Assembly: GCF_040939455.1 (NCBI RefSeq)
Contig: NC_134126.1
Span: 2,352,375 to 2,416,374 of the forward strand
Length of the DNA: 64,000 nt
Direction of reading: 5' to 3'
Source of the DNA: Microcebus murinus
Taxonomy: Eukaryota > Chordata > Mammalia > Primates > Cheirogaleidae
Shown here: positions 1 to 12,090 of the stretch, piece after piece
How positions within the stretch are numbered: the first letter of the stretch is position 1
Layout: each line of letters begins with the position of its first letter
Notes under the pieces: generated by a model
The model's database searches: none
The model's input: the letters and a program-made list of their open reading frames with translations, nothing else
What the model was told of the DNA's origin: nothing
Position numbers and translations under genes: made by a program

Positions 1-65
1 ATGGAGACGTATAATAGACAGTTCTTGGTTTCAAGAATTCACTATTTATATAAAGTTATATTAAA

Positions 66-423
66 ATGCACCTTAGAGGCCGGGCGTGGTGGCTCACGAC
101 TGTAATCCTAGCACTCTGGGAGGCCGAGGCGGCTGATTGCTCAAGGTCAGGAGTTCGAAACCAGCCTGAGCAAGACCGAGACCCTGTCTCTACTATAAAT
201 AGAAAGAAATTAATTGGCCAACTAATATATATAGAAAAAATTAGCCGGGCATGGTGGCACATGCCTGTAGTACCAGCTACTTGGGAGGCTGAAGCAGTAG
301 GATCACTTGAGCCCAGGAGTTTGAGGTTGCTGTGAGCTAGGCTGACACCACGGCACTCACTCTAGCCTGGGCAACAAAGTGAGACTCTGTCTCAATAAAT
401 AAATAAATAAGATGCACCTTAGA
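66..423 (+). mobile_element. Alu SINE (strepsirrhine type) with TSDs
   Basis: A full dimeric Alu starts at 78 (GGCCGGGCGTGGTGGCTCA) and ends in an A-rich AATAAATAAATAA tail near 410. It is flanked by a perfect 12-bp target-site duplication, ATGCACCTTAGA, at 66-77 and 412-423. Between the monomers it has the AATTGGCCAACTAATATATA segment that I associate with lemur/loris Alus and that human Alus lack. RNA polymerase III A/B-box-like sequence is present in the left monomer. The perfect TSD indicates a fairly recent insertion by L1 machinery. Confidence 0.95.
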
Positions 424-3400
424 AAAGGTAATTTCAAATATAAAAAACTTCATAATTTTTCTCAAGTATAGTGATTCTGACATCTTGATTTAAATATAAG
501 ATTGTGGTAGAGTAACTGGTACATTTCTGAAAATCCTGATTTTTCTTTCCTTCCCCTACCCACTGACCAGCCCTCCCTCCTCCCTTTATAAGGGCACTTA
601 TCCCATTGATAAGGGCTCCATCTTCATGACCTAATCACCACCCAAAGGCCCTGCCTCCTAATACTATCACACTGGTGACTGGGTTTCAACAAATACATTT
701 TGGGAGAACATAAACATTCAGAACCTAGAAAATATATTCCAAAAATTACTCTCAATGGTATTTCATTTTTCTTGCATAGTATGTTTTCTCCTTTGGATGA
801 AAGGACAATGCTGAAACATATGGTGAAAGACTCAAAAATATAGGATTTTTCTTCAAAATATTATATATAAGAAAGGACAATTCTAGGAGTAGAATGAAAA
901 ACAGAATAAAGCAGAGAATGATTGAAAGTAGGGGTGGGAGAGGCCTTGTGCCAGAAGGCCACAGAAATAGTTTCAAATCACATCTTAGTTATTTTACAAT
1001 GTCTAAGATTACAATCCTTCTCTAGATAAAAAAAAAAAAAAAGGTTAAAATCCTACTGAAAAAAGCGAAACAAACAAACAAAACACCACTCAGTGATGAG
1101 AATGTGCTTGGCATGGCTCAGAAATAGAAAGAAGGCTGACAGTAGATTAAGAAACTAGAGCCATGGTGGAGAAAATAATTTAACTTTATATACTAGGGTT
1201 TTCCTAAGGTTTCTTAAGTGATTAGTCCTGTTGGCTTTCAGCTGTGTCTAAAGACATATTTAAATGTCAGAAGATTTAGCTTTGATAATGCTATGTCTGA
1301 TCTCTTCATTCTACTTAAGTGGTAAATTATGACAGCTTCTGTCATTGTCTTTAAAGCAGTCAGCATGGGATCTTAAAGCAGCATTTAACCTTTATCTCCA
1401 GATCTTTAAGACTCTCAGTTCTCTGGACTGAGAGTTTCTGAAGAGGATGTCTATATCATATTAATTTCTATCTTTCTAACAGGCATATTTTTTGAATGAA
1501 GGAACTAATAAAAGGTGCACAATGTAGGAAAACTAAAGTTACATATCCATTGTATTTCTCTTGTACGTTAGTTCATATTTTGAATAGATTGTCTGTTTCA
1601 ATTTCTTAAATTTATAAAATGTTAATAATTTCCCATATTCTCTTTAGTAGCTTTCTATTCTGCTGTAACTTTTAAATAATCTAATTTTCAGGAATCATAT
1701 TCAGTTAACTTACTTTTTACCCAACCTATGATCTTTTTGTGTAATTAAATTCCCCAAGCATTTTTATTTATTTCCAAACACTCCCTGAGCTTCAAACTAT
1801 GTATTTTCTCCATCTGACTAGGAATATCTGATTAGGTATTTTACTACATCTGAGAAATCTGTCAAGTTGACATGTATCCTCTTTTACAACCAGAAAGATA
1901 TATTCCTATAACTTTCTTCTAAATATTTTCAAAGCCTAAGTTTCCTCTACATCCACCTCAACTGTGAGCTGGTACTGTGTTCTTACTAAGGAGCCCCCAG
2001 AAAACTGGTCTGTCCCTATATTACCCCAGGAACAGTTGCTGGTCAGACATATATCTTTTCTCAAATGAATCTGGGTTTTTAAACAATCATCCACTGAGGT
2101 AAAAGACAACCCAAAGTTTTAGTAGGAAAAAAAATTATGTGCAATGACCCTCAATTGAGAATAATTGCCTTCTGTTTGTGAAACACTTAAAAGGCAGACT
2201 AAGATACAGGGAGAGTGGTAGAAAGTGAAATCAGGCAAGTAGGCATCATTAAAGGTAGGCCTATCATCTAGAATCTGACAGGAATAGCTTTCACACTATA
2301 AAATATGCAATGGATCTGTTAAACTCTATCTCAGGAAAACTTTGTGAAGATATTTTTTCCTGTAAGTCACAAAGAAAAATAAGAACTGCCTGTAATTTAT
2401 ATAATTGAAGGGAAACCTATAGATTATAAACAATCTATATAGTTCATCCATACAATTAATTGGCAGCCTATAAATTAATCTATGGGTAACTTGTATCTAT
2501 CAAGAGAACCAATGTTATTGATCACTTTATAACTAGATCTTCCCTGTGTATACCTTGTATAGAAAAGCATGTTAAATCATTTCTCTATTAAGAAGATTAC
2601 ACATGGTGATAATTACGCAAATAAGTAAAATCCATGGACTTTTATAGATAGTAGAATATTAACATCTAAAATATGATTTAATACTTCCAAGTGTTAAACT
2701 CTATGCTATATCAATAAAACTAAAAATCTTACCTCATAATTATTTTACTAGAGAAATACAAAGCTGACTTTTACAGTTTGACCTGTTTTCTGAAGATGAT
2801 TAAGTGTAAGACATTAAAAAAACCTTAATAATTATTGTATTAATTTATCGACTTATAGAATAAACCACTTCCTTTAATTTAAACGTTACTTAGGGTTTTT
2901 TTTTTTCTCCTACCAATTCTTATCAATATTTTGTATGAAGTTGTTGTATGTCATTTTATGTATATTTTTAATATGGAGAAAAGATTTAAAAACAGCATTC
3001 AGTGTTGCTTGATATACTCATGCTAATGTTACAAGTGACAACACTATGTGTCTGATATCAATTTTAGAACTCTGGAATTTATTATCTATATTTGTTCCTC
3101 TATATCCTAATGTCATATTTTGATTAATGTTATTACTAGACTTTCTCCTTTGCCCCTCTCCGCCATTAGAACATAAAGAACAGTAACAACGACGATGCAC
3201 AGAATATAATTAAATAATGACAAGTTTCTAATAGAAGACTCAATGCAAAGCCAGGGTTTAGTCAGTCATTGGGTGCCATGTGCACATTGGTAAGTAGGCT
3301 GAGTACAATAACCTGCAACAAGAAGTAAGAAAAAATAGCAGATAGAAAGGAGAGAAACTTGGGAGGTATGGATGTGTGTGTGTGTGTGTGTTTGTGTGAT

Positions 3401-5560
3401 AGAGAGAGAGAGATAATGTGAGTTTGAGAACTAGGAAATATTAATTTTAATAGTAGCTGTCTTGTACTGATTTTTACATAGTCCCAAATTCCTTGCAATT
3501 GTGTTTTGCAATTGTCTTAGTACACCTTAACTATTCCTTCTTCTGTTTCTTGGAAGTAAATGATCTTCACTCTAACTTTTGAAATTTTTATTATTTTATT
3601 ATTATTTTTTCCCAGGGAAGCATGAGATTATTTCAGCATTTTCAAAAGTCTGCTATTTGCGAACCACTAATCTTATTTGATGAAATAAAAACATTTTGGG
3701 GCTATAATTACATTAATGTGGGGAAGAGAACTTACACTGTTTTTGAAGGAGGTGTGGTAGACAATGCAAAAGCAGGCTTACGTGAGAATTAAGAGGTCCT
3801 ACAGTAAAGAAACTTGTTGAGCTTTGTTTAACCCAGTATTTTCCAAATATATTTGATCACGAAAGCCTTTAGAGAGGCTTATAGTAGCCATGGTAACTTT
3901 TCTTAGTTATCTCCTATATGGCTAATTGCTGTACAATAGAGATGTTTCTATTGTTAGAGCCTTGTTTTCCACAGTAGAGTCTAAAAACCCAAGCCATCTC
4001 TTTCCCAGATGCCCATTCAGCGAGGCATGTGGTCCAGTTCCAACAAAGAAGACAGGGGGTCTTTGAAAAAGAAACATGAAGAGGGAGGAACTAAGATTTT
4101 GATATTATCATCAAGGCTGCTGCACCAAAATGTACCCTTCAACTTCTTTTTCATAAAGAACATCACCTTCTTTGGTTTATAATCATATTTAGGTGGACAT
4201 TATGTTACACCTAGCCAAGTACATATAAAACAAAGAGTACATGAGGATGTTATTGTGAAGTTAGGATGTTACAACAGAGATTTTTTTATTCAAAGTAGAC
4301 AAAGTTAAGCCTAAAAAACTATTAGGTTTGTTGACATTTATCTTCCACATTTCAAATGTGAAATTGAAGGATAGAGGGTGTTTGATGTTATCTGCTATTA
4401 TTTATACTTAAAACACATTATGAAAATAACTAATAAAATTTTCCGTGTCACTAGAAAGTTGTCTATAGTAGCTTCTTGGGTAAAGAAAATTATTATTAAT
4501 TAAAAACCAATAAATACAGCCTTGAACTTTTGTTGCAATTGAAAAATGAATTTCAAATTCTTTGTCTAAATAGTTACTTAAAATGGTTTATGAAAAGCTC
4601 TTTTTGGGCAAAATCTTTAACTTCCAAAGCCAATTGCTTTTTCTACCAGTTACTGTAACATTGTACCTGTGATTGTACCTATCAGGTACAATGTACACTA
4701 TTTAAGAATATGATTACCCATTCATATTCACCACATAAAAATACCATCAACAAAACTACTATTAACATATATGTCTCAAATAATGTGGTTCTGATGCTCC
4801 TTCAATTTCTTTATTCTTTAGAATGGTTGGAACTCTTAACCAGATACTGCAAAGAGACATGTCTCTCTCTTCAACCTGTCTGCTTTGCATTCTTTCAGGG
4901 CCTCCATAAATCATCATATTTAAACTCATAGCCCTCATAGATTCTTACTGTATGGTATAACAGATAGTAGCCTGCAACCTACTCCAATTTGTGCCCCACA
5001 GTGTACCCTAGATAAGACAAGTTACTTCCCCTTTTAGGGCTGATATGGTACATGAAAAGAATTGTCAAGTCATTTCTGTAGTGTATAAGGTTTATTTTAA
5101 TAAGGATATTAGAGTTAAGAACATCTATCAGCTTATTTTTCAATTTAACATATTTCCATTTGCTCACACACTCATCCATACAAGTGACTCACTCCAATTC
5201 CCAGGAGATATTTACAATTGTGTCCTTATTATTTGGCCTCAAAATTCAATTTCTTCCTACAAAATTTTTCCATCCCAGCTGAAGAAGTTCACACACACAC
5301 ATACAAATCAAAATTAACTAGTGCTTATCTGAATTTTTAACCATCTTTTGGTTAACCATACATCCAAATGTATGTAATACATTTGGTATATCTTTTTTCC
5401 ATTCTTTGTCATTCCTGTGAACTCTGTACAATTTTCAGTGCCCATGCAAATACCACATTTATGATGATTTATGACTCAATAGTTATTCCCTCCAGCACTT
5501 GGATCATCTAGTGTTCATCCCCTCTAATTTCGTGGATCCTTTTTTAGTCAATCCCATTTA
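424..5560. other. Unique/old-repeat intergenic DNA
   Basis: This AT-rich stretch has no coding sequence I can support. The ORFs in it are short and lack recognisable domains. At about 560-730 there is a segment resembling a common ancient primate interspersed repeat (GGCTCCATCTTCATGACC, then CCTCCTAATACTATCAC), but I cannot assign its family. Confidence 0.6.
3370..3416. repeat. Microsatellite (TG)n followed by (GA)n
   Basis: A run of alternating TG of about 20 bases is followed by TTTGTGTGATA and then a GA run. It is a compound simple repeat with no coding content. Confidence 0.9.
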
Positions 5561-5636
5561 TCTATAAAATACTGAAGAACACTGCATCACCAAGACATCT
5601 GTAATGAATTACCACAAACATGATGACATAAAACAA

Positions 5637-7565
5637 ACGAAATAATTTTAAGCCAAACGCACCCTTTCGGCTCTTCAGTCCTCTTGGCCACAAGGGTCCA
5701 ACTGAGGGATTGGATGGACCCAGGGCAGGCAGCCACACCACCCTGGCAATGGGTGGGACAAAATGAGACTTTGGCCATAGATGCTGTCTCTGACATATCT
5801 TGGCCAAAAGGGGACAATTGTGAACTAAAATAAAATTTTAAGGGCCACCCCCCACTGGCTGACTGAATGGACCCCCTAGTGGCCAAAAGAATATCCTAAA
5901 ACTAAAAATTGTCTGCCAGGAGGAGGGGGGTCAGACATGCCTCATCATGCCCCCCTCCCTTCTTGGAGACATCCTTTGTAACCCATTAGCAGGCTTAAGA
6001 GTATTGATCAAATTAAAAAGTTTCTGCACTACCAAGTAAACAATCATTAGAGCAAATAGACAACCCACAGAATGGGAGAAAATATTTGCTCTCTACACTT
6101 CTGATAAAGGACTAATAACAAGAATCTATCTAGAACTTAAACGAATAAACAAGAAAAAGTCAAACAACCCCATCAAGAAATGGGCAATGAAAATGAACAG
6201 AAATTTCTCCAAAGAAGACAGACTAATGGCATGCAAACATATAAAAAAATGTTCAACATCTCTAATCATTAGAGAAATGCAAATCAAAACCACAATGAGA
6301 TACCACCTAACCCCAGTGAGAATGGCCTGTCTCAAGAAATCCCAAAACAACAAATGCTGGCGAGGATGTGGAGAGACAAGAACACTCTTACACTGCTGGT
6401 GGGACTGCAAATTAGTGCAACCTTTGTGGAAAAGAATTTGGAGATTCCTCAAACAACTAAAAATAGGAATACCATTCGACTCAGCAATAGCATTGTTGGG
6501 CATCTATCCAAAAGAACACAAGTCACTCTATTATAAAGACATCTGCACCCGAATGTTTATAGCAGCACAATTCACTATTGCACGGACATGGAAACTACCC
6601 AAGTGCCCGTCAACTCATGAATGGATAACTAAAATGTGGTATATACTCACAATGGAATATTACTCAATCCTAAGAAACGATAGTGAACTAGCACCGTTTA
6701 TGCTATCGTGGATTAAGCTTAAGCCTGTAATCCAAAGTGAGATGACACAAGACCTGGAAAATGGGCTACACATCTACTCACCATCAAATTGGTACTGACA
6801 GCCTAAAACTATGGTGTTCAAATAATTGTAATGTTCAACAGGGATCTGGGGTGGGGGGAGACCCACATCTTAAGGATGTAATGAGCATTATAGGGGGAAA
6901 AGGATTACCTCTATCCCTTTTTAGGGAGAGGCAAACAGACACACTGTAACCAAAATGCCTAAAAAAAAATTTTTGTTAATGGGAGGTGAACAGGTGGAAG
7001 GGGGGAGAGGGGAAGGGTACGCACTTTCATGGTGGGTGCAGGGCGCACCACTTGAAGACTGGACATATTTGAAGCTCTGGCAGAGCGGGGTGGGGAGGGG
7101 GGCAGGGGCAAGATATATAACCCTAACAATATGTCTACCCACAGAATTTGGGAAAAAATAAATTAATTAATTAAAAAAAAGAGTATGTAAGACAAACCTG
7201 CAGGTCCTCAATTTACATAACAAATTTATGTCCAGTGGCTTATCTCTGATAACAGCTCTTTATGTTGAAACATTCCAAGCCTTTAGACAAAGCTTCATGT
7301 CTTTAACCAATTACAAGCCAAAGATTCTTTAAACCCACCTATAACCTGTAAGCTCCCCCTTGAGATGACCCACCTTTTTGGACCAAACCAATGTATGCCT
7401 CCCACATATTGATTTATAACTTTACCTGTAACCCCTGTCTCCCTGAAATATATAAAACCAAATTGCAACCCAGCCACAGTGAGTCCACTTGCTCAAGTCT
7501 TCTTGGGAATTGCTCTGGGTCGTGGTCCTCAAATTTGGCTCAGGATAAATCTCTTTAAAATTAAA
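5637..7565 (+). mobile_element. ERV1-type solo LTR, interrupted by L1
   Basis: Two arms (about 5637-6003 and 7182-7565) read as one LTR of roughly 750 bp once the L1 is removed. The right arm has a TATA-like region (AAATATATAAAACCAAATTG near 7447) and a polyadenylation-like AGGATAAATCTCTTTAAAAT near 7541. This is the layout of class I ERV LTRs of the MER4-like group. No internal retroviral genes adjoin it, so it is best read as a solo LTR. Exact ends are uncertain. Confidence 0.6.
6004..7181 (+). mobile_element. 5'-truncated L1, 3' end of ORF2 plus 3'UTR
   Basis: The segment begins in the C-terminal part of ORF2 and ends in the 3'UTR with a TTAATTAATTAAAAAAAA tail. A continuous reading frame at 6187-6798 (203 codons, ending TGA at 6796-6798) shows the ORF2 cysteine-region signature [19 protein letters not shown] and the downstream [20 protein letters not shown] block. 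A short direct repeat, AAGAGTAT, lies at both edges (near 6000 and 7180) and is the likely TSD. Because the insertion is 5' truncated it cannot make a full ORF2 protein. Confidence 0.9.
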
Positions 7566-7960
7566 AACAAATAAACAAACAAACAAAAACAAAGGAAATA
7601 CACTATCTATAATAGTGGGCACCAGAAGTCCAAACAAAAATCTTTATCACCAGATCAAAAATCAAGATGTTAGCAGAGCCCTACTCCCTTTGGAGACCTT
7701 AGAGGAGAATTTGTTTCTTGCCTCTTTCAGCTTTTGGTGGCTGCCAGCATTCCTTGACTGACAACTATGTCACACCAATCTCTGCCTCCGTGAACACATA
7801 GCCTACTCCTCTGCATGTCTGTGTAGGTCTTGTCTTCTGTTTGTATCAACTCTCTCACTGTTTTTCTCTTATAAAAACACATGTGATTATATTAGGGCCC
7901 ACTTGCCTAATCCAGGATAATCTGTTCATCTCAAAATCCTTAAATAATTTGTCATTCTTA

Positions 7961-9409
7961 CATTGCAAGTACCTAATTTACATTTCTATAATGTAGTTGG
8001 CCCACAAAGCTATCTTGAAATTGAACTGATTGAAACTGGTTTGTCCTTCAGTGCTAAATGTCATTGGCACTGATTGCCACTGATTAACTGGCACGGATTC
8101 ATGCTTAACACTAAATACTTCAAAACAAATAGTGTAAAACTTTACCGAGAAAATAAAGCATTATTATGATCACGATGCCATATACTTTAGGTCTATTAAC
8201 TTATTCTACACCATGGCCTATGAGTTAAACATCACTATTTCCACATAATACATGTGGAAAGAAGTTCAGAAAGGTTAAGTGATTTTCCTGTGATTTCTAG
8301 TGTCAGATCTAGGCTTCAAATCCACATATTTCTAAGTAAAAATCCATTTTTATTTGGTGATTTAAGTCACGCTGCCTCCAAAATAAATATTAGAAGGATA
8401 AAATAAGGATGACTTACGTATTAGCATAAATTACAATATGAAGTTTCCTTGATGATTAAAATATTAGAATTGATTTAAAGAAAAAAGCCAACATTTCTTT
8501 CTTTGCATTTGTTAATGATAAATGTGAACTTTAAGCAGTGACTATCTAGCAATAAATTACCAGAAGTTCTCCTGTTTGTTTTGTTGATGCTGTATATAAA
8601 TGAGTATTTAGGTGAAGGATTTTGTTTATTTCTTTATTTATTATAGCTTAACTGTTGCAAAACATTATGTGCTGCACAATCCTAGTGCCAACAAATAATG
8701 AATAATTACCTAGTACTGGGGTTCTAAATAAGACCCATACCAACAAACAGATGTCAGTAGGATTTTGGCTCCAGGTTTTTGCCTGCAGGAAGTCATTAAA
8801 AGATAAGTGGAAAATCAAGTCTGTTCCCTTGGTAGCAGAATTTCTAGCATTTGGAGTCATACGGGGAGGCTTATTTTTGGACAACAGCAGTAGCTCCCAC
8901 ATTAAATGGTAATCACTCTTGTATTTATAGATTCCTTGTAAATCAATCCCAGATAGACAATGAAATGATTTTCTTTATATTTACTTTTAGGCTATTAAAG
9001 AAAAGTAGCACTGAACAAACTAAAAATTATTACACAATCCTACCCCTCAGTAAATTTCATAGTTCAATCTTACAAAATCATACTGTGGTCTATTTGAGTA
9101 CCCTTAATGACTTTTCACTGTCTGGAAAGCAGCATTGTATTTCAGCTGTGCAAGCACTGAAATTGGTGTTCCAAAACGGTTCATGCTTAGAAAGAAAGTC
9201 GTGATTGAAACCAGGTGCAGATCATTATGCTTAATAATCAGTGCTTTTCTTTCTCTCTTTCTTGTATCTTAGAATCTTAATGATTTTACAAATTACTTTG
9301 TCCAACTCAAAGGTTTCCAGTGACCTAAATGAAGGTGTATTTGCTTTGTAATAACAGCCTTTTTGGTCAAATTAAATGAGAGTCAAACTTGAGATAGTTC
9401 CCATTAGAG
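7961..9409. other. Intergenic DNA, nothing recognised
   Basis: AT-rich sequence with only short ORFs lacking recognisable domains. I see no exon, RNA gene or young repeat here. Confidence 0.6.
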
Positions 9410-9756
9410 GACAATTCTTTTTTTTTTTTTAGACATAGTCTTGCTTTGTTGCCCAGGCTAGAGTGAGTGCTGTGGCATCAGCCTAGCTCATAGCAACCTC
9501 CAACTTCTGGGCTTAAGCAATCCTGCTGCCTCAGCCTCCTGAGTAGTTGGGACTACAGGCATGTGCCACCATGCCCGGCTAATTTTTTCTATACATATTA
9601 GTTGGCCAATTAATTTCTTTCTATTTATAGTAGAGACGGGATCTCACTCTTGTTCAGGCTGGTTTCGAACTCCTGACCTTGAGCAATCTGCCTGCCTCAG
9701 CCTCCCAGAGTGCTAGGATTACAGGCATGAGCCGCTGCACCTGGCCGACAATTCTT
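9410..9756 (-). mobile_element. Alu SINE (strepsirrhine type) with TSDs
   Basis: A minus-strand Alu runs from a T-rich tail at about 9420 to CACCTGGCC at 9746. It is flanked by a perfect 10-bp repeat, GACAATTCTT, at 9410-9419 and 9747-9756. The linker contains ATTAGTTGGCCAATTAATTT, the strepsirrhine-type insert. Confidence 0.95.
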
Positions 9757-11030
9757 GATTAACCCAAATTTATAAGTAATGACAATGAACTATTAAAAGG
9801 ATGTAGGACAATGAATACTAAATGAAATTTTGGGGTATTAGCAAGTAGCAAATGACAATAAAGAAAAATCTATTTTGCTTGAGAAAAGGTCAAGAAATAT
9901 ATAAGTACTCCATGTACTAAAATTAGTAGGGTATCAAGGATTTCTAAAACTATAATGCCACTAACTTTTCATCAATGAATTAAAGTGATGAAGTTATGTT
10001 TCCACAATTTTTTATATGTAATAAATGAATTATTTCTGTAGAATTGTGAATGTCAAGCCTTTTAAAATATACGCTTGAATTACTAAAATGTTTAAAATAA
10101 AAACATATGAATAATGCTTCATTTTGTGTTCTTTTAATGTATGCAACTTAATACTCAGGCTAATATACAAATCAAGTTAGTAATATATATCATAAATTAG
10201 ATGGATAAATAATATTAATATGTGCAATTTATATGATATGTGCTATAACATGCCAGTCTAAATAGAAGAATAAAGTTTAAAAGAATTACTTTGTTAGCAT
10301 CAGATATTTATTCTCTTAGCTATTGGATTCTGCTTTTTTGGATGTTTTAAATAAGAAACAAGTTTAAGCAGAAACCTACTTAAATTTCAGCTTTTTTATA
10401 CTTTTAGTTTTATGAAGAAAAACAGGTGAGAAATCCTAGCAGACTATACCAATACAATATAATCATTTACAGCATGAATCCCGAATTATAGTTTAATATT
10501 TCAGTGGCTTTAATATTTATGTTACTGAAAGCTGCCCGAGGCAGTAGCACCACTTTGCACTGTGCTATTCTCTACCATGCTGATAGATATTTTTTATTTT
10601 CCCAGCTGTTAAGTTGTGTTTTGGTACAGTTGTGAAAGATATATTGTATATATAAAGATTATATATATATATTATCTAATATATAAAGATATATTGTACA
10701 TATATTGTATATATTGTATATATATATTGTATATATTGTAACATATCATTTCAATTTTCGTTTTCTTTTTTATGATATGGGCAGAAAGTATCAGGATGGT
10801 TGTAACTTGTTTTGTTATTTTAAATAAGTATTCCAATAGGTAAAAAAATCTGCGAACATTGTTAAAATTGAAATTGTTTATATAGTTAATGATGAAGTTA
10901 GATAAACTATCCAACTTCACATAGCTAATCAGAAACCTGGAATATAGACCCAGGCAGTCTAGCTTCAAAATCTACTCTTTTAATCATAATATCATAATGT
11001 TCTCATTAAAGTAACAGTCTCTCATCTGGT
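9757..11030. other. Intergenic DNA with AT microsatellite
   Basis: No gene is visible. A degenerate TATATTG-type array occupies about 10630-10742 and is the source of the low-complexity ORF in this interval. Confidence 0.6.
10630..10742. repeat. AT-rich tandem repeat (TATATTGTA-like)
   Basis: Multiple imperfect copies of ATATTGTATATA occur in a row, interspersed with pure TA runs. It has the appearance of a slippage-generated simple repeat. Confidence 0.85.
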
Positions 11031-12090
11031 TGTGTCAATTAACCAAGTAACAAATGACCCTATGAGGATTGACTTCAGGTTGTCCGTGACCTCGTATATT
11101 CTCCCCCTCCATCTCCCTCCTGAATCCTCCCCGCCAACAGTGGGTAGAATCTGTGACTTGCTTCTAACCAGCAAAATATAGCCAGGATGATGTGATGTCA
11201 CTTCCTTGATTCTTTGATTATGTTACTAATATAAGACTCAGTCTTCCTGGCATGTTCACTCTTGAAACTGTTCTTACTGGCCTAGTGAAGTAAGCAGCTG
11301 TGGTTGGAAAGCCAGATGGTAAGGAACTGTGGGTACCCTCTGGGACCTGTGGGTGGGCCCTAGACATAGTGAGCAGATTCGAGGCAACCTGTAGTAGCTG
11401 AGAGAAACTTCCAGTCCAAACCTAGCAAGAAGGTGACCTCTAAATTCCTACAACCACAGGAAATGAATTCTGCCAACAATCGAGTGTGCTTGAAAGTAGA
11501 TTCTTCCTCAGTCAAGCCTCCAGATGCAAACATAGTAGACAATCTAATTGAAACCTTGAAAGACTCCTAACAGAGGACCTACATGAGCCATGCCCAGACT
11601 CCAGACCCATGAAAATTGTAAAATAATAAATATATGTTGTCTAAATCACAATTTGTCTAAGTGACTTAATTTAGTTTAAGTTTGTTGCACTTTGTTATAT
11701 TATAAAATAAGAGATAACCAATACAATCCCCAAATCATGTATTTTAAAACATCTATTTATTTATCTCACAATTCAGCAGGTTGGCAGTTGGTTTTGATCC
11801 AGTTGGATAGTTTCAATCTGGACTCATTGGCTCATTGGTCAGCAGGGACTTTAGCAGCTGTGAATGGCGCATGAAAGCTTTGGCTGGGATGGCTATCCTC
11901 TCTGTGTGATTTCTCATCATCCAGTAGGGTATTCAGGACTTGTTCCCAAGGTGGTAGAAAGAGTTCTATTATTCAGTAAGAGGGCAAGCCCAAATGTGTA
12001 ACTGCTTTTCAAGTCTCTGTTGTGTTACATTTGCTAATGTTCCATTGGTCAGAGCAAGATGCATGAACAATTCAGACTTAAGTACTGGGA
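11031..12090. mobile_element. Ancient LTR-like repeats (MaLR/MLT-like)
   Basis: About 11130-11720 resembles an old MaLR-type LTR, including GAAATGAATTCTGCCAACAA and the end ATAATAAATATATGTTGTCT. About 11745-12090 resembles a second old repeat of the same broad type (CACAATTCAGCAGGTTGGCA), also seen at 22300. Both are highly diverged. The family assignment is from recall and needs a repeat-library search. Confidence 0.45.

Larger units (their letters stand above)
5570..7960 (+). mobile_element. Nested cluster: old repeat > ERV1 LTR > L1
   Basis: An older interspersed repeat (left piece about 5570-5635, with TACCACAAACATGATGACAT; right piece about 7590-7960, with AGAAGTCCAAAC and later TTAGGGCCCACTTGCCTAAT) appears split by an ERV1-like LTR. 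The LTR in turn is split by a truncated L1. The outermost element resembles MaLR/MLT-type LTR repeats, but that name is uncertain. The order of nesting gives relative ages: outer repeat oldest, L1 youngest. Confidence 0.6.

Noticed and set aside
6187..6798. A 203-codon novel gene
   Set aside because: The cysteine block and flanking words identify it as the ORF2 C-terminus of a 5'-truncated L1.
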